A stretch of DNA of 26,884 nucleotides from Granulosicoccus sp964498925 (lineage in GTDB: Bacteria > Pseudomonadota > Gammaproteobacteria > Granulosicoccales > Granulosicoccaceae), in assembly GCA_964498925.1 (NCBI GenBank), contig CAZCKD010000021.1:1-26884 (forward strand), given 5' to 3'. How positions within the stretch are numbered: the stretch's first letter is position 1; every line of letters starts with the position of its first letter. This document shows, piece by piece, positions 1 to 8,713 of this stretch. Below the pieces are notes generated by a model. It was not told the DNA's origin and did no database searches. It was given only the letters and a program-made list of their open reading frames with translations. A program made the position numbers and the translations under genes.

Positions 1-473
1 GGGCCATACTTATCGCTATCTCATTGATTGGTGCCCTAATTCGCGTACATTTTGTCAAAGCTCACTTCGGTAAACCTTCTCCGGTACCGTTACTATCAGC
101 ACTGGTTCTCCTTGTAGGTTTGATTGTCGCCATGGCGCCCGACGGTAGAACCGCTCAGGTCGCCTCACAAGCGGGTGAATATCGAGAACCTCCGGCCATT
201 TCGGAGGTCTATGCCATCATTGAGGCCCGCTGCGCCTCTTGTCACCACGACAACCCGTCGCACCCGGGTTTCGCGACAGCACCAGCGGGAATCAAATTCG
301 TAGACATTGAATCAGTTCAGTCACAGGCATCCGCCATTTACCAACAAAGCGTGGCGTCGAAGGTCATGCCGATCGGCAACCTGACAGGGATGACCGATGA
401 TGAGCGGCAACAAATTGGCGATTGGTATTTGGCGAGCCAGAATGGCGCTCCTTCACCAGCGCCCCAGCAGTAA
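1..473 (+). CDS. puuD: Membrane-bound urate hydroxylase PuuD type, C-terminal part (5' truncated)
   Basis: Only the last ~157 codons are present; the frame is open to the window edge. Two hydrophobic segments come first (about positions 3-70 and 90-140), joined by an IRVHF/KAHF stretch that resembles the last helices of the PuuD urate oxidase domain. A single class I cytochrome c domain follows with the haem motif CASCH (bases ~232-246) and a distal Met in the segment VMPIGNLTGMTDDERQQIG. In the family, the membrane domain converts urate to 5-hydroxyisourate and passes electrons to the fused cytochrome c. The call rests on the combination of membrane helices, CxxCH and the MPxGNxTGMTxxER motif. 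This is not E. coli puuD, which names a different enzyme. Another membrane-anchored cytochrome c protein is possible because the catalytic domain lies outside the window. Confidence 0.75.
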   Translation, partial: AILIAISLIGALIRVHFVKAHFGKPSPVPLLSALVLLVGLIVAMAPDGRTAQVASQAGEYREPPAISEVYAIIEARCASCHHDNPSHPGFATAPAGIKFVDIESVQSQASAIYQQSVASKVMPIGNLTGMTDDERQQIGDWYLASQNGAPSPAPQQ

Positions 474-502
474 GCTCCAACGCGAATCGTAAGTTTTGCG
501 GC

Positions 503-530
503 TTGGCATAGCCCGTGAAGGTTATGTAAA
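503..530 (+). promoter_or_regulatory. Possible sigma-70 promoter of the aceE operon
   Basis: TTGGCA at 503-508 (5 of 6 to the -35 consensus) and TGTAAA at 525-530 (4 of 6 to the -10) are separated by 16 bases. They lie between the puuD-type gene and aceE. A start of transcription near 537 would leave a short leader for an ATG at 585 but almost none for the ATG at 540. This is consensus matching by eye only. Confidence 0.3.
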
Positions 531-584
531 ACCAGTACTATGATTAATAAGTCAGAGTTAACCAAAGGAACACAAGACAACCCT

Positions 585-3269
585 ATGGCTACCAACCAGA
601 TGCTTGATATAGATGAGATCGAAACGCTCGAATGGCTAGACGCTATCGAAGCCGTCATCGATAGGGAAGGCCCGGAAAGAGCCCACTATCTGCTCGAACG
701 ACTCATGGACAAAGCACGCCGCTCTGGGGCCAATCTGCCGTATGACGCGAGCACCGCTTACGTCAACACCATTCCTAATCATTTGGAAGTCAGAAACCCG
801 GGTGACTCTGAAGTTGAGTACCGTCTGCGTTCTATGATTCGTTGGAACGCGACCATGATGGTGCTGCGTGCTCAACGAGATGGTTCCGGCCTCGGTGGCC
901 ACCTAGCCAGTTTTGCATCGGCCGCTACTCTATACGATGTTGGTTTCAATCACTTTTTCCACGCGCCCACACCGGAGCATGGCGGCGACGTCGTCATGAT
1001 GCAAGGACATTGTTCCCCTGGCATTTATGCGCGTTCATTCATGGAAGGTCGTTTAACGACTGACGAGCTGGATAATTTTCGGCGTGAAGTCGATGGAAAG
1101 GGCTTGTCTTCTTACCCCCACCCGTGGCTGATGCCTGACTACTGGCAGTTCCCCACGGTGTCTATGGGCTATTGCTCCCTCACCTCGATTTACCAGGCCA
1201 GGTTCATGAAGTACCTGCAGGACCGAAGCCTTGCCCGCACTGACAACCGCCAAATATGGGCATTCCTGGGCGACGGAGAAATGGACGAGCCGGAATCGTT
1301 GGGTGCTATTTCATTAGCCGGCCGAGAGAAGCTTGATAACCTCAACTTTGTTATCAACTGCAACCTGCAACGTCTGGACGGCCCTGTTCGCGGCAACAGC
1401 AAAATCATTCAGGAGCTAGAAGCCGTATTTAGAGGCGCTGGCTGGAATGTCGTTAAGGTCATCTGGGGTTCGTACTGGGATCCGCTACTGGCCAAAGACA
1501 AGTCTGGCAAGTTAATGCAACTCATGATGGAAACCGTTGACGGCGAATATCAGAACTTCAAAGCCAAGGGCGGTGCCTACACACGCGAGCACTTCTTCGG
1601 TAAATATCCGGAAACAAAAGCGCTCGTTGCCAATATGAGCGATGAAGATATCTGGCGCTTGAATCGCGGCGGCCATGATCCTCACAAACTCTTCGCGGCG
1701 TACACCCAGGCGGTGGAACACAAAGGACAACCTACTGTGATTTTGGCCAAGACGGTCAAAGGCTATGGACTCGGCGAATCAGGTGAAGGCACCAATGCGA
1801 CCCATCAGCAGAAGAAGATGGATATGGACTCCTTGTTAGAGATGCGCGACCGGTTTGGTCTCGACCTCACTGATGAGCAAGTAGAAAACTACGCCTACAT
1901 ACCGCCAGACCCTGAAAGTGCTGAAATAAAGTATCTGCAAGAACGCCGCAAAGCCTTAGGTGGTTACCTGCCACAACGGCAGAAGTTCGCGGCGCCATTG
2001 GAGATCCCTCCTTTGTCCGTCTTCGAACCGGTACTAAAAGGTTCGGGTGATCGCGAACTATCAACAACGATGACCTTTGTCAGAATGTTAACCATCCTGA
2101 CGCGTGATAAGAAAATCGGAAAAAATATCGTACCTATCGTGCCAGACGAAGCGAGAACCTTCGGCATGGAAGGTATGTTCCGTCAATTAGGTATCTACTC
2201 CTCTGTGGGCCAGCTGTATGAACCGCAGGATCGCGATCAGATCATGTACTACAAGGAAGATAAAAGTGGTCAGATTCTGGAAGAAGGCATCACAGAAGCT
2301 GGAGCGATGTCCAGTTGGTTAGCAGCTGCAACGTCTTACTCCACGCATGGCGTGAACATGCTGCCGTTTTATATCTACTACTCCATGTTCGGCTTTCAAC
2401 GTATTGGCGATCTGGCCTGGTTGGCGGGCGACATGCGTGCACGAGGCTTCATGATTGGTGGCACGGCCGGTCGCACCACACTAAACGGTGAAGGCCTGCA
2501 ACATGAAGACGGTCACTCCCTGATTCTCTCCAGTACCATCCCTAACTGTGTCAGTTACGATCCATGCTTCGGTTATGAAATGGCTGTCATCATTCATAAC
2601 GGCATGACGCGCATGTTTACTAACAATGAAAGCGTCTACTTCTACATCACTGCGATGAACGAGAACTACATTCATCCGGCGATGCCAGAGGGTGTCGAAG
2701 AAGGCATCATAAAAGGAATTTATAAACTGCGTGATGTGGCCGACGGCGATGCTAAAGCCGCTTCAAAATTTACGTCAAAGGTTCGTTTATTGGGTGGAGG
2801 CACCATTCTTCGTGAAGTCATCGAAGCTGCCAACATGCTGGAAACAGAATGGAACATCGGTGCTGAAATCTACAGTGTCACCAGTTTCAATGAGCTGGCA
2901 CGAGACGGACTGGATGTTGAACGATGGAACATGCTTCATCCAAACGATGAACCTCGGCTTCCGTACATTACTCAAATATTGGGCGATGACGATTCACCGA
3001 TAGTCAGCTCAACTGACTACATGAAATCCTATTCGGACCAAGTCAGGGAATACGTCCCTGCGTCGTTTACCGCTTTAGGCACTGATGGTTTTGGTAGATC
3101 CGATACCCGGGAAAAGCTCAGAGAGTTTTTTGAGGTAGATAGTCGCTACGTCACTATCGCCGCCCTGCATGCTTTGGCAAAAGAAGGAAAGATGGATGCT
3201 GTTACCGTTGCAAAAGCGGTTCAACAGTACGGCATCGATCCTGATAAGCCAAACCCGGCAACTATTTAA
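585..3269 (+). CDS. aceE: Pyruvate dehydrogenase E1 component (homodimeric type)
   Basis: Thiamine-diphosphate-dependent decarboxylation of pyruvate and acetylation of the lipoyl group of E2; cytoplasmic PDH complex. 894 residues from this start, close to E. coli AceE (887). The N-terminus carries the AceE pattern ETLEWLDAIEAVI, involved in E2 binding in the family. The ThDP/Mg site GDGEMDEPES and NCNLQRLDGP lie at about residues 229-265, and the catalytic Glu is in EEGITEAGA (residue 571). The C-terminal ADGFGRSDTRE-like motif is present (GTDGFGRSDTRE). An upstream in-frame ATG at 540 would add 15 residues. I prefer 585 because AAAGGAA at 564-570 lies between the two, although its spacing is long, and because the extra residues look unlike the family. 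First gene of aceE-aceF-lpd; aceF begins 10 bases after the stop. Confidence 0.97.
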   Translation: MATNQMLDIDEIETLEWLDAIEAVIDREGPERAHYLLERLMDKARRSGANLPYDASTAYVNTIPNHLEVRNPGDSEVEYRLRSMIRWNATMMVLRAQRDGSGLGGHLASFASAATLYDVGFNHFFHAPTPEHGGDVVMMQGHCSPGIYARSFMEGRLTTDELDNFRREVDGKGLSSYPHPWLMPDYWQFPTVSMGYCSLTSIYQARFMKYLQDRSLARTDNRQIWAFLGDGEMDEPESLGAISLAGREKLDNLNFVINCNLQRLDGPVRGNSKIIQELEAVFRGAGWNVVKVIWGSYWDPLLAKDKSGKLMQLMMETVDGEYQNFKAKGGAYTREHFFGKYPETKALVANMSDEDIWRLNRGGHDPHKLFAAYTQAVEHKGQPTVILAKTVKGYGLGESGEGTNATHQQKKMDMDSLLEMRDRFGLDLTDEQVENYAYIPPDPESAEIKYLQERRKALGGYLPQRQKFAAPLEIPPLSVFEPVLKGSGDRELSTTMTFVRMLTILTRDKKIGKNIVPIVPDEARTFGMEGMFRQLGIYSSVGQLYEPQDRDQIMYYKEDKSGQILEEGITEAGAMSSWLAAATSYSTHGVNMLPFYIYYSMFGFQRIGDLAWLAGDMRARGFMIGGTAGRTTLNGEGLQHEDGHSLILSSTIPNCVSYDPCFGYEMAVIIHNGMTRMFTNNESVYFYITAMNENYIHPAMPEGVEEGIIKGIYKLRDVADGDAKAASKFTSKVRLLGGGTILREVIEAANMLETEWNIGAEIYSVTSFNELARDGLDVERWNMLHPNDEPRLPYITQILGDDDSPIVSSTDYMKSYSDQVREYVPASFTALGTDGFGRSDTREKLREFFEVDSRYVTIAALHALAKEGKMDAVTVAKAVQQYGIDPDKPNPATI

Positions 3270-3279
3270 GGGTACCGAT

Positions 3280-4617
3280 ATGAGCGAATCAGATAAAACA
3301 GTCGATATTATCGTTCCCGATATCGGCGACTCACAAGATGTCGAAGTCATCGAAATACTCATCTCCGTTGGCGATGCGGTCAACGTTGATGATTCTCTAC
3401 TGACCCTGGAAAGCGACAAAGCCAGTATGGAAATACCGGCAACACAATCAGGTGTCGTGGATTCGTTGAGCGTCTCCATTGGCGACACTGTTAATGTCGG
3501 TGACGTCATTGGAAAAATGTCGTTAATTGGTGCAGCAGCACCGGCAGAGGTCGAAGAACCTGCAGCTGAAGCGCCAACACCGAAACCTGAAGTTGAAGAT
3601 GTGAAGCCTGCCACTCCACCAAAGGAGCCAGCAGCACCAGCTCCAAGTCCGGCGCAAAAAGCGTCAAGTCCAACGGCACACATCTCTGACGACAATATGC
3701 GCAAAGCGCACGCCAGTCCCGGCGTTCGACGGTATGCAAGAGAACATGGAGCGGACCTCGCCTTAATTCAGGGCACCGGTCCTAAGAGTCGTATTCTCAA
3801 AACCGATGTCATGGCTTTCATCAAACAAGCCATGGAAGGAATGCAATCCAACTACGGTGCAGGCGGTGCAACGGGTGGTGCAGGAATTCCACCGATACCT
3901 GAGGTAGATTTTTCGAAGTACGGTGAAGTAGAAAGAGTCGAGCTGGGACGTATCAATAAGCTCAGCGCTGCCAATCTACACCGGGCATGGCTGAATCTTC
4001 CGATGGTCACCCATCACGATTCTGCGGACATCACAGCGATGGAAGCGTTTCGCAAAGAACTCAAAAGTGACATGCGCGAAGGCGATCCAAAAATCACTGG
4101 GCTTGCCTTCCATATGAAAGCGCTTGTGAAAACGCTTAAGGTATTCCCGAAGCTTAATAGCTCTCTATCAGCTGACGGCGAAGCCCTGTTTTATAAAAAG
4201 TACTTCCATATTGGTATTGCGGTAGACACACCTAACGGATTGGTCGTCCCTGTTTTTAAAGATGTCGACAAAAAATCCATCACTGAGCTTGCTGTGGAAA
4301 TGGCCGACATGAGCACCCGGGCGAGAGCAAAAAAACTCAAGCCTGATGAAATGCAAGGTGCCAGCATGACGATATCCAGTTTAGGCGGCATAGGTGGCTC
4401 TGCTTTTACCCCCATCGTCAATCCACCTGAAGTGGCCATTCTGGGAATTACACGCGCCAAAATGGAGCCAGTCTGGGATGGCAAAGAGTTTCAGCCCAGA
4501 CTCATGTGTCCGCTTGATCTAACCTATGATCATCGCGTCGTGGATGGTGCAGACGCTGCTCGATTCATGGCCCACTACATCAAAGAAATCAGCGACATTC
4601 GACGGTTGAGCCTATAG
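3280..4617 (+). CDS. aceF: Dihydrolipoamide acetyltransferase, PDH E2 component
   Basis: Core of the PDH complex; transfers acetyl groups from its lipoyl arm to CoA. 445 residues. Domains in order: a single lipoyl domain (about 5-82, lipoyl Lys47 in ESDKASMEIP); an Ala/Pro/Glu-rich flexible linker (about 85-130); the peripheral subunit-binding domain (about 141-182, SPGVRRYAREHG); a second Gly/Ala linker; and the catalytic domain (about 215-445) ending with the DHRVVDG motif, His418 and Asp422 being the expected catalytic pair. E. coli AceF has three lipoyl domains, so this is a short E2; the neighbouring E3 carries another lipoyl domain. The ATG at 3280 has AAGGG at 3268-3272 at good spacing; the frame is open further upstream inside aceE, but that part does not match the family. 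lpd follows after 3 bases. Confidence 0.96.
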   Translation: MSESDKTVDIIVPDIGDSQDVEVIEILISVGDAVNVDDSLLTLESDKASMEIPATQSGVVDSLSVSIGDTVNVGDVIGKMSLIGAAAPAEVEEPAAEAPTPKPEVEDVKPATPPKEPAAPAPSPAQKASSPTAHISDDNMRKAHASPGVRRYAREHGADLALIQGTGPKSRILKTDVMAFIKQAMEGMQSNYGAGGATGGAGIPPIPEVDFSKYGEVERVELGRINKLSAANLHRAWLNLPMVTHHDSADITAMEAFRKELKSDMREGDPKITGLAFHMKALVKTLKVFPKLNSSLSADGEALFYKKYFHIGIAVDTPNGLVVPVFKDVDKKSITELAVEMADMSTRARAKKLKPDEMQGASMTISSLGGIGGSAFTPIVNPPEVAILGITRAKMEPVWDGKEFQPRLMCPLDLTYDHRVVDGADAARFMAHYIKEISDIRRLSL

Positions 4618-4620
4618 ATC

Positions 4621-6405
4621 ATGAGCGATTTAGAAACAATCAAAGTCCCCGATATCGGAGACGTAGATGATGTAGAAGTTATTGAAGTGCTGGTATCAGT
4701 GGGCGATGCAGTCGCTGCTGAAGACTCACTGATTACCGTTGAAAGTGATAAAGCCAGCATGGAGATCCCTGCTCCGAAGGCAGGTGTTATCACCTCTATG
4801 CATGTTAGTCCCGGTGACCGGGTTGCGGCAGGCTCTGACATTCTTGTGCTGGACGTTGCTGAGTCAAGCAATAATGCAAGTTCGTCCTCGACAGCAGAAA
4901 CAAAACACACCCCTTCCGCAGAAGAACAAAGTGCCAGTACAAAAGAAGAATCGCCTGCCACAGTCAGCGCACCAGCGGTTCCGAATGACGCTGATGAACA
5001 GTACGATTTAGCCGTCATCGGTGCTGGTCCCGGCGGATACACATCTGCGTTTCGCGCAGCTGACCTTGGTCTGAATGTCTTACTGATCGAACGATACCCA
5101 TCGTTGGGTGGTGTTTGTTTGAATGTCGGTTGTATCCCGTCAAAAGCGCTGTTGCACACCTCAGCGGTTATTCAGGAAACACGGGACATGGGTGCACACG
5201 GTGTCACCTTTGCTGAACCGACGATCGACGTTGATAAGTTAAGAGCATTTAAAGAAGACGTAATCGGCAAATTGACCGGTGGTCTTGCCGGGTTGGCAAA
5301 GCAACGCAAGGTCACTGTTGCCCATGGTCTGGCAACATTCAGCTCCGCCAACACAATCGATATTGCAGAATCCGAATCAGACTCTCCGCGACGCGTCGGC
5401 TTTAAAAATGCAGTCATCGCTGCAGGTTCAAAGAGCATCCGTATTCCGGGCTTTCCTTATGACGACCCTCGCCTTATGGATTCAACCGGTGCACTAGAGC
5501 TATCGGATATACCATCCAGATTGCTCGTCATTGGTGGTGGCATTATCGGGCTTGAAATGGGTTGTGTTTATGCGGGCCTTGGTTCAAAGGTCACGGTTGT
5601 AGAATTGTCAGACGGTTTGATGCCTGGCTGTGATCGCGATTTAGTGCGCCCTCTCGAAAAACGACTGCGCGCCGATTTCGAAAGCATCTTCCTTGGCTCA
5701 AAAGTCACCGGTATCGACGCTACGGACGACGGCATGGTCGTAAGCTTTGACGGTGGTAAAGCACCTGAAACTGATACCTTTGACAGGGTGCTACTAGCGG
5801 TTGGAAGAAGCCCTAATGGTCACGAAATAGCAGCAGACAAAGCCGGTGTTAAAGTCGATGAGCGAGGCTTTATCACCGTTGACTCACAACAAAAAACCAA
5901 CATCCCTCATATCTTCGCTATAGGCGACATTGTTGGCCAACCTATGCTTGCTCACAAGGCGACACACGAAGGTAAAGTGGCTGCAGAAGTCGCAGCCGGT
6001 CAGAAGTCGTGGTTTGATGCCAAGACGATTCCATCCGTTGCCTATACCGATCCGGAAGTGGCATGGATGGGTCTGACAGAAACTGCAGCGAAAGCTGAAG
6101 GTATTGATGTCGCTAAAGGCGTGTTTCCGTGGGCGGCCAGTGGTCGCTCCCTGAGTATGGGCCGAAGTGATGGAATGACCAAAGTCATATACGACCCGGA
6201 ATCCAAGCAAATTCTGGGAGCCGGCATGGTTGGTCCAAACGCAGGTGAGCTTATTGCCGAGGCAGTACTTGCGTTGGAGATGGGCGCAGACATTGAAGAT
6301 CTAGCGCTGACTGTTCACCCGCACCCTACGCTATCTGAAACCTTCAACTTTGCGGCAGAGGTCGCTGAAGGAACAGTGACAGATATCTACGTACCTAAAC
6401 GTTAA
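4621..6405 (+). CDS. lpd: Dihydrolipoamide dehydrogenase, PDH E3, with N-terminal lipoyl domain
   Basis: Reoxidises the dihydrolipoyl groups of E2 with FAD and NAD+. 594 residues, about 120 longer than a plain E3. Residues 1-80 form a complete lipoyl domain with Lys44 in ESDKASMEIP, followed by a Ser/Glu/Thr-rich linker (about 81-126). The E3 part starts with the FAD motif GAGPGG (134-139), has the redox disulfide GGVCLNVGCIPSK (Cys166, Cys171), an NAD-binding GGGIIGLE segment, the second FAD motif AIGDIVG, and the C-terminal HPHPTLSE with His568/Glu573 as proton relay. This fusion is known from other proteobacteria (the Neisseria p64k type). It starts 3 bases after aceF with no clear Shine-Dalgarno, so translational coupling is likely. 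Confidence 0.96.
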   Translation: MSDLETIKVPDIGDVDDVEVIEVLVSVGDAVAAEDSLITVESDKASMEIPAPKAGVITSMHVSPGDRVAAGSDILVLDVAESSNNASSSSTAETKHTPSAEEQSASTKEESPATVSAPAVPNDADEQYDLAVIGAGPGGYTSAFRAADLGLNVLLIERYPSLGGVCLNVGCIPSKALLHTSAVIQETRDMGAHGVTFAEPTIDVDKLRAFKEDVIGKLTGGLAGLAKQRKVTVAHGLATFSSANTIDIAESESDSPRRVGFKNAVIAAGSKSIRIPGFPYDDPRLMDSTGALELSDIPSRLLVIGGGIIGLEMGCVYAGLGSKVTVVELSDGLMPGCDRDLVRPLEKRLRADFESIFLGSKVTGIDATDDGMVVSFDGGKAPETDTFDRVLLAVGRSPNGHEIAADKAGVKVDERGFITVDSQQKTNIPHIFAIGDIVGQPMLAHKATHEGKVAAEVAAGQKSWFDAKTIPSVAYTDPEVAWMGLTETAAKAEGIDVAKGVFPWAASGRSLSMGRSDGMTKVIYDPESKQILGAGMVGPNAGELIAEAVLALEMGADIEDLALTVHPHPTLSETFNFAAEVAEGTVTDIYVPKR

Positions 6406-6414
6406 ATTCGAATC

Positions 6415-6458
6415 ATCAGAGTGCTCTTTACAGAGCACTCTGATTGTTTTTTATTTTT
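6415..6458 (+). terminator. Intrinsic terminator of the aceE-aceF-lpd operon
   Basis: Perfect 12-base arms, ATCAGAGTGCTC at 6415-6426 and its complement at 6433-6444, with a 6-base loop, then TGTTTTTTATTTTT. It starts 9 bases after the lpd stop. The T tract overlaps the stop codon of the convergent gene on the minus strand; in that direction there is no clear U tract, so the site is mainly for lpd. Confidence 0.93.
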
Positions 6459-8436
6459 ACGTCGACGTTGCGGGTCTGCCGGTTGCCAGCGCTGTAATCT
6501 GGCTTTCAAAAAACACTTTCTGATCACCGTCTTTAACAACGGTATCTTTCCGGTCAAACGTCATCGTCAACTCAGCTGCACCGGCCGCCAGAGCCTTCTC
6601 GCGCGCTATCTGTTCGCATCGGATTTTTGCAGCCTCGACACCTGCCTCTAAATCATCATAGTCTTTCGGGCCTTCAGGAAATAAAACACTGACCCTGTTG
6701 CCTCCAGCCGGCGCAATACCAAGAACTTGCTCCTGACGAATGGTTCCAACAACCGCGCCCAGCGCATTCGCGACATGCGCATATTTTGGCAGCACAACTT
6801 GTGTATTAAGCAACTCACCCACTTTCTCATAGTAGCTTGAAGCAGGTGCTCCCAAGCCGACAACAGGAATATGTAACTGTGTACCGACACTGAACAACTC
6901 GCTGTTGTTTTTCTGCAGCGATTTTCTGATAAGTGCTCGTTGTGAGTCATTCAACGCTTCCCCGCTTTCACCTTCGGCAGCCACCGTGTCTATCAGTACC
7001 ATCGCCGTATCTTCCGATATTAAATCCATGACCATACGCGCGTATTGTTTAACGTCCGAGTATTCAGCGCCCATGTTTTCGGCAGAGTAACGCATCATCA
7101 GCTCGGCCCCCATGATCGCTCCTTTGGATTCCCAATCGTCTTGAATGCCCATAATATGGCTGGCGTCACTGGGGGTGAAACCCGAGCGCAAGACAACACC
7201 GCGCTGTTCGAGCTTGTTGAGTGCCCGTTCCAGTGTTTGATCACTGAAGAGCGTCTGAACAGCAATCGGTGCCTGTTTAATACGATCATAAAGCTCTTGT
7301 TGTTGAAGCGATAAATCGGCCACCGAATCGCCATGCGCCATAACAAACTGCGCGCTGTGTGTCGTGCTGAATGGCAGCTCTAATTGCGCTTCCAGATCTT
7401 TCAATAATTCAGGATGCTGCTTGGTCACGAGGCTCAGCGGCACAACACGATTGGGGCCTGCCGTGAAACGATGGAGCTTCCGATCGTATTTGATGGCACT
7501 ATCTCCACCCAAGCCATAAGTACGCACATCTACAGCCTGAACCATGGTTCGCCAACCGCCAACGGTCGCACCGTTAGGATCCAGCCTGGGCAAACCATCA
7601 CGTATCAATGCAACATCCGTTGTAGTGCCTCCCATGTCCGAAACAAGTAGTGTTCGTTCGCTACACAGGAACTGAGCGCCAACAACACTGGCAGCGGGCC
7701 CACTTAAGATGGTTTCAACGGGATATTGAATAGCCATAGAATCGGAAATCAAAGAGCCATCGCCCTTTACAACCATTAAGGGTGCTTCAATCTGATGCTC
7801 ATTGAGTAGATCACGCGCCGCCGATAACAACGAGCCAATCATAGGGATAAGTCGCGCATTCAGTAAGGCAGTTAACGCGCGCCTTGGCGCATCGAGCCCG
7901 GAACTCAGATGATGACCGCACGTTACCGGCTTACCGGTCATTTCGGACAGTAGTTCCTGAACGGCACTTTCATGCTCGGGGTTACGCACAGCGAATAAAC
8001 CGGAAATGGCATAAGCGTCAACGCGCTCATTAACACTACTAACAAAGCGGCGAACCGCTTCAACATCAAGATTCGATACCGCATGCCCACTCGCATTATG
8101 TCCGCCTTCAACAAAGACATGCGGATCGCCCCCCAGGGCTTCGTTTAGATTTGCACGTTTCATTTGCGACGGAGAGAAACCGATTAAAACGAGGGCTACA
8201 GATCTTCCGCGTCCTTCGACCAATGCGTTGGTAGCGAGCGTCGTAGATAAGGAAACCAAACTGATATCGGGTATGACAGATGCATCAAGTAACCCATCCA
8301 CAGCACCTCGCAACCCATCGATCAGGTTTGTATGGGTGGTTAATGATTTTGCGCTGGATATAACCTGTAGATCATCGTCTACCAACACCGCATCCGTGTA
8401 CGTTCCACCGGTGTCAAGGCCAAGCTGGTAACCCAC
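6457..8436 (-). CDS. Hydantoinase/oxoprolinase family protein (HyuA-like subunit)
   Basis: 659 residues from a GTG at 8436. The N-terminus reads YQLGLDTGGTYTD, the first phosphate loop of the ASKHA (actin/Hsp70-like) ATPase fold in Hydant_A_N. The middle has GDGSLISD and PVETILSGPAASVVGA, and the second phosphate loop SDMGGTTTDVALI is near residue 268, all typical of the HyuA/5-oxoprolinase/acetone carboxylase-beta family. These proteins use ATP to phosphorylate an amide or carbonyl substrate, usually with a HyuB-type partner. No HyuB gene is beside it, so the substrate is unknown. An in-frame TTG at 8535 would add 33 residues that do not look like the family; the GTG places the first motif where the family has it. 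Convergent with lpd and divergent from pilE. Confidence 0.85.
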   Translation of the reverse strand: MGYQLGLDTGGTYTDAVLVDDDLQVISSAKSLTTHTNLIDGLRGAVDGLLDASVIPDISLVSLSTTLATNALVEGRGRSVALVLIGFSPSQMKRANLNEALGGDPHVFVEGGHNASGHAVSNLDVEAVRRFVSSVNERVDAYAISGLFAVRNPEHESAVQELLSEMTGKPVTCGHHLSSGLDAPRRALTALLNARLIPMIGSLLSAARDLLNEHQIEAPLMVVKGDGSLISDSMAIQYPVETILSGPAASVVGAQFLCSERTLLVSDMGGTTTDVALIRDGLPRLDPNGATVGGWRTMVQAVDVRTYGLGGDSAIKYDRKLHRFTAGPNRVVPLSLVTKQHPELLKDLEAQLELPFSTTHSAQFVMAHGDSVADLSLQQQELYDRIKQAPIAVQTLFSDQTLERALNKLEQRGVVLRSGFTPSDASHIMGIQDDWESKGAIMGAELMMRYSAENMGAEYSDVKQYARMVMDLISEDTAMVLIDTVAAEGESGEALNDSQRALIRKSLQKNNSELFSVGTQLHIPVVGLGAPASSYYEKVGELLNTQVVLPKYAHVANALGAVVGTIRQEQVLGIAPAGGNRVSVLFPEGPKDYDDLEAGVEAAKIRCEQIAREKALAAGAAELTMTFDRKDTVVKDGDQKVFFESQITALATGRPATST

Positions 8437-8561
8437 TATGTCAGTACCTGTATGTCGTGTGGCGAAACTATCTGTTAACTCACCCGGCTTGTAAAGGCCA
8501 GAAGCAAGATTTAAGAATACCAATGTCGCAGGCAATCATGTTCGAACCTCATACAGGTCTC

Positions 8562-8604
8562 ACATGCCATGTCATTCAATTGTGTCGAAGTACTCAATAT
8601 TGAG
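8562..8604. promoter_or_regulatory. Two palindromes in the divergent hyuA-like/pilE gap
   Basis: ACATGCCATGT at 8562-8572 (arms of 5 around one base) and CTCAATATTGAG at 8593-8604 (a perfect 12-base palindrome) lie in the 277-base region between two divergent genes. Such sites can be operators. I recognise neither as a known regulator site, and short palindromes also arise by chance. Confidence 0.25.
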
Positions 8605-8664
8605 CATCGTCAACGTATCGATAAGCTTGTTACGGGTATCTCGCACTTAGGTATCAAGCCCATA

Positions 8665-8680
8665 AGGCATTCAGGTTGCA
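8665..8680 (+). promoter_or_regulatory. Probable sigma-54 (RpoN) promoter of the minor-pilin operon
   Basis: AGGCAT at 8665-8670, five bases, then TTGCA at 8676-8680. This matches TGGCAC-N5-TTGCW at all but two positions and keeps the invariant GG and GC exactly 10 bases apart. The expected start of transcription is about 8691, giving a leader of some 22 bases before the pilE ATG at 8714. Type IV pilin genes in Pseudomonas are controlled by RpoN with the PilS/PilR pair, which makes the site biologically plausible. The assignment is inference from consensus and location. Confidence 0.55.
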
Positions 8681-8713
8681 TATAAATAAAAAATTCTGCA
8701 CACCAGACACGTT

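Noticed and set aside
3075..3704. 209-residue minus-strand open frame rich in Ser, Thr and Ala
   Set aside because: It is antisense to the lipoyl domain and Ala/Pro linker of aceF; the composition comes from the repeated linker codons.
4575..5159. 194-residue minus-strand open frame
   Set aside because: Antisense to the lipoyl domain and linker of lpd, with no recognisable domain or ribosome site.
8434..8445. ACTGACATAGTG at the GTG start of the hyuA-like gene, also at the parE start (22159-22170)
   Set aside because: Shared 12-mers are expected several times by chance in a window this long; the coincidence with two start codons is curious but not evidence of regulation.
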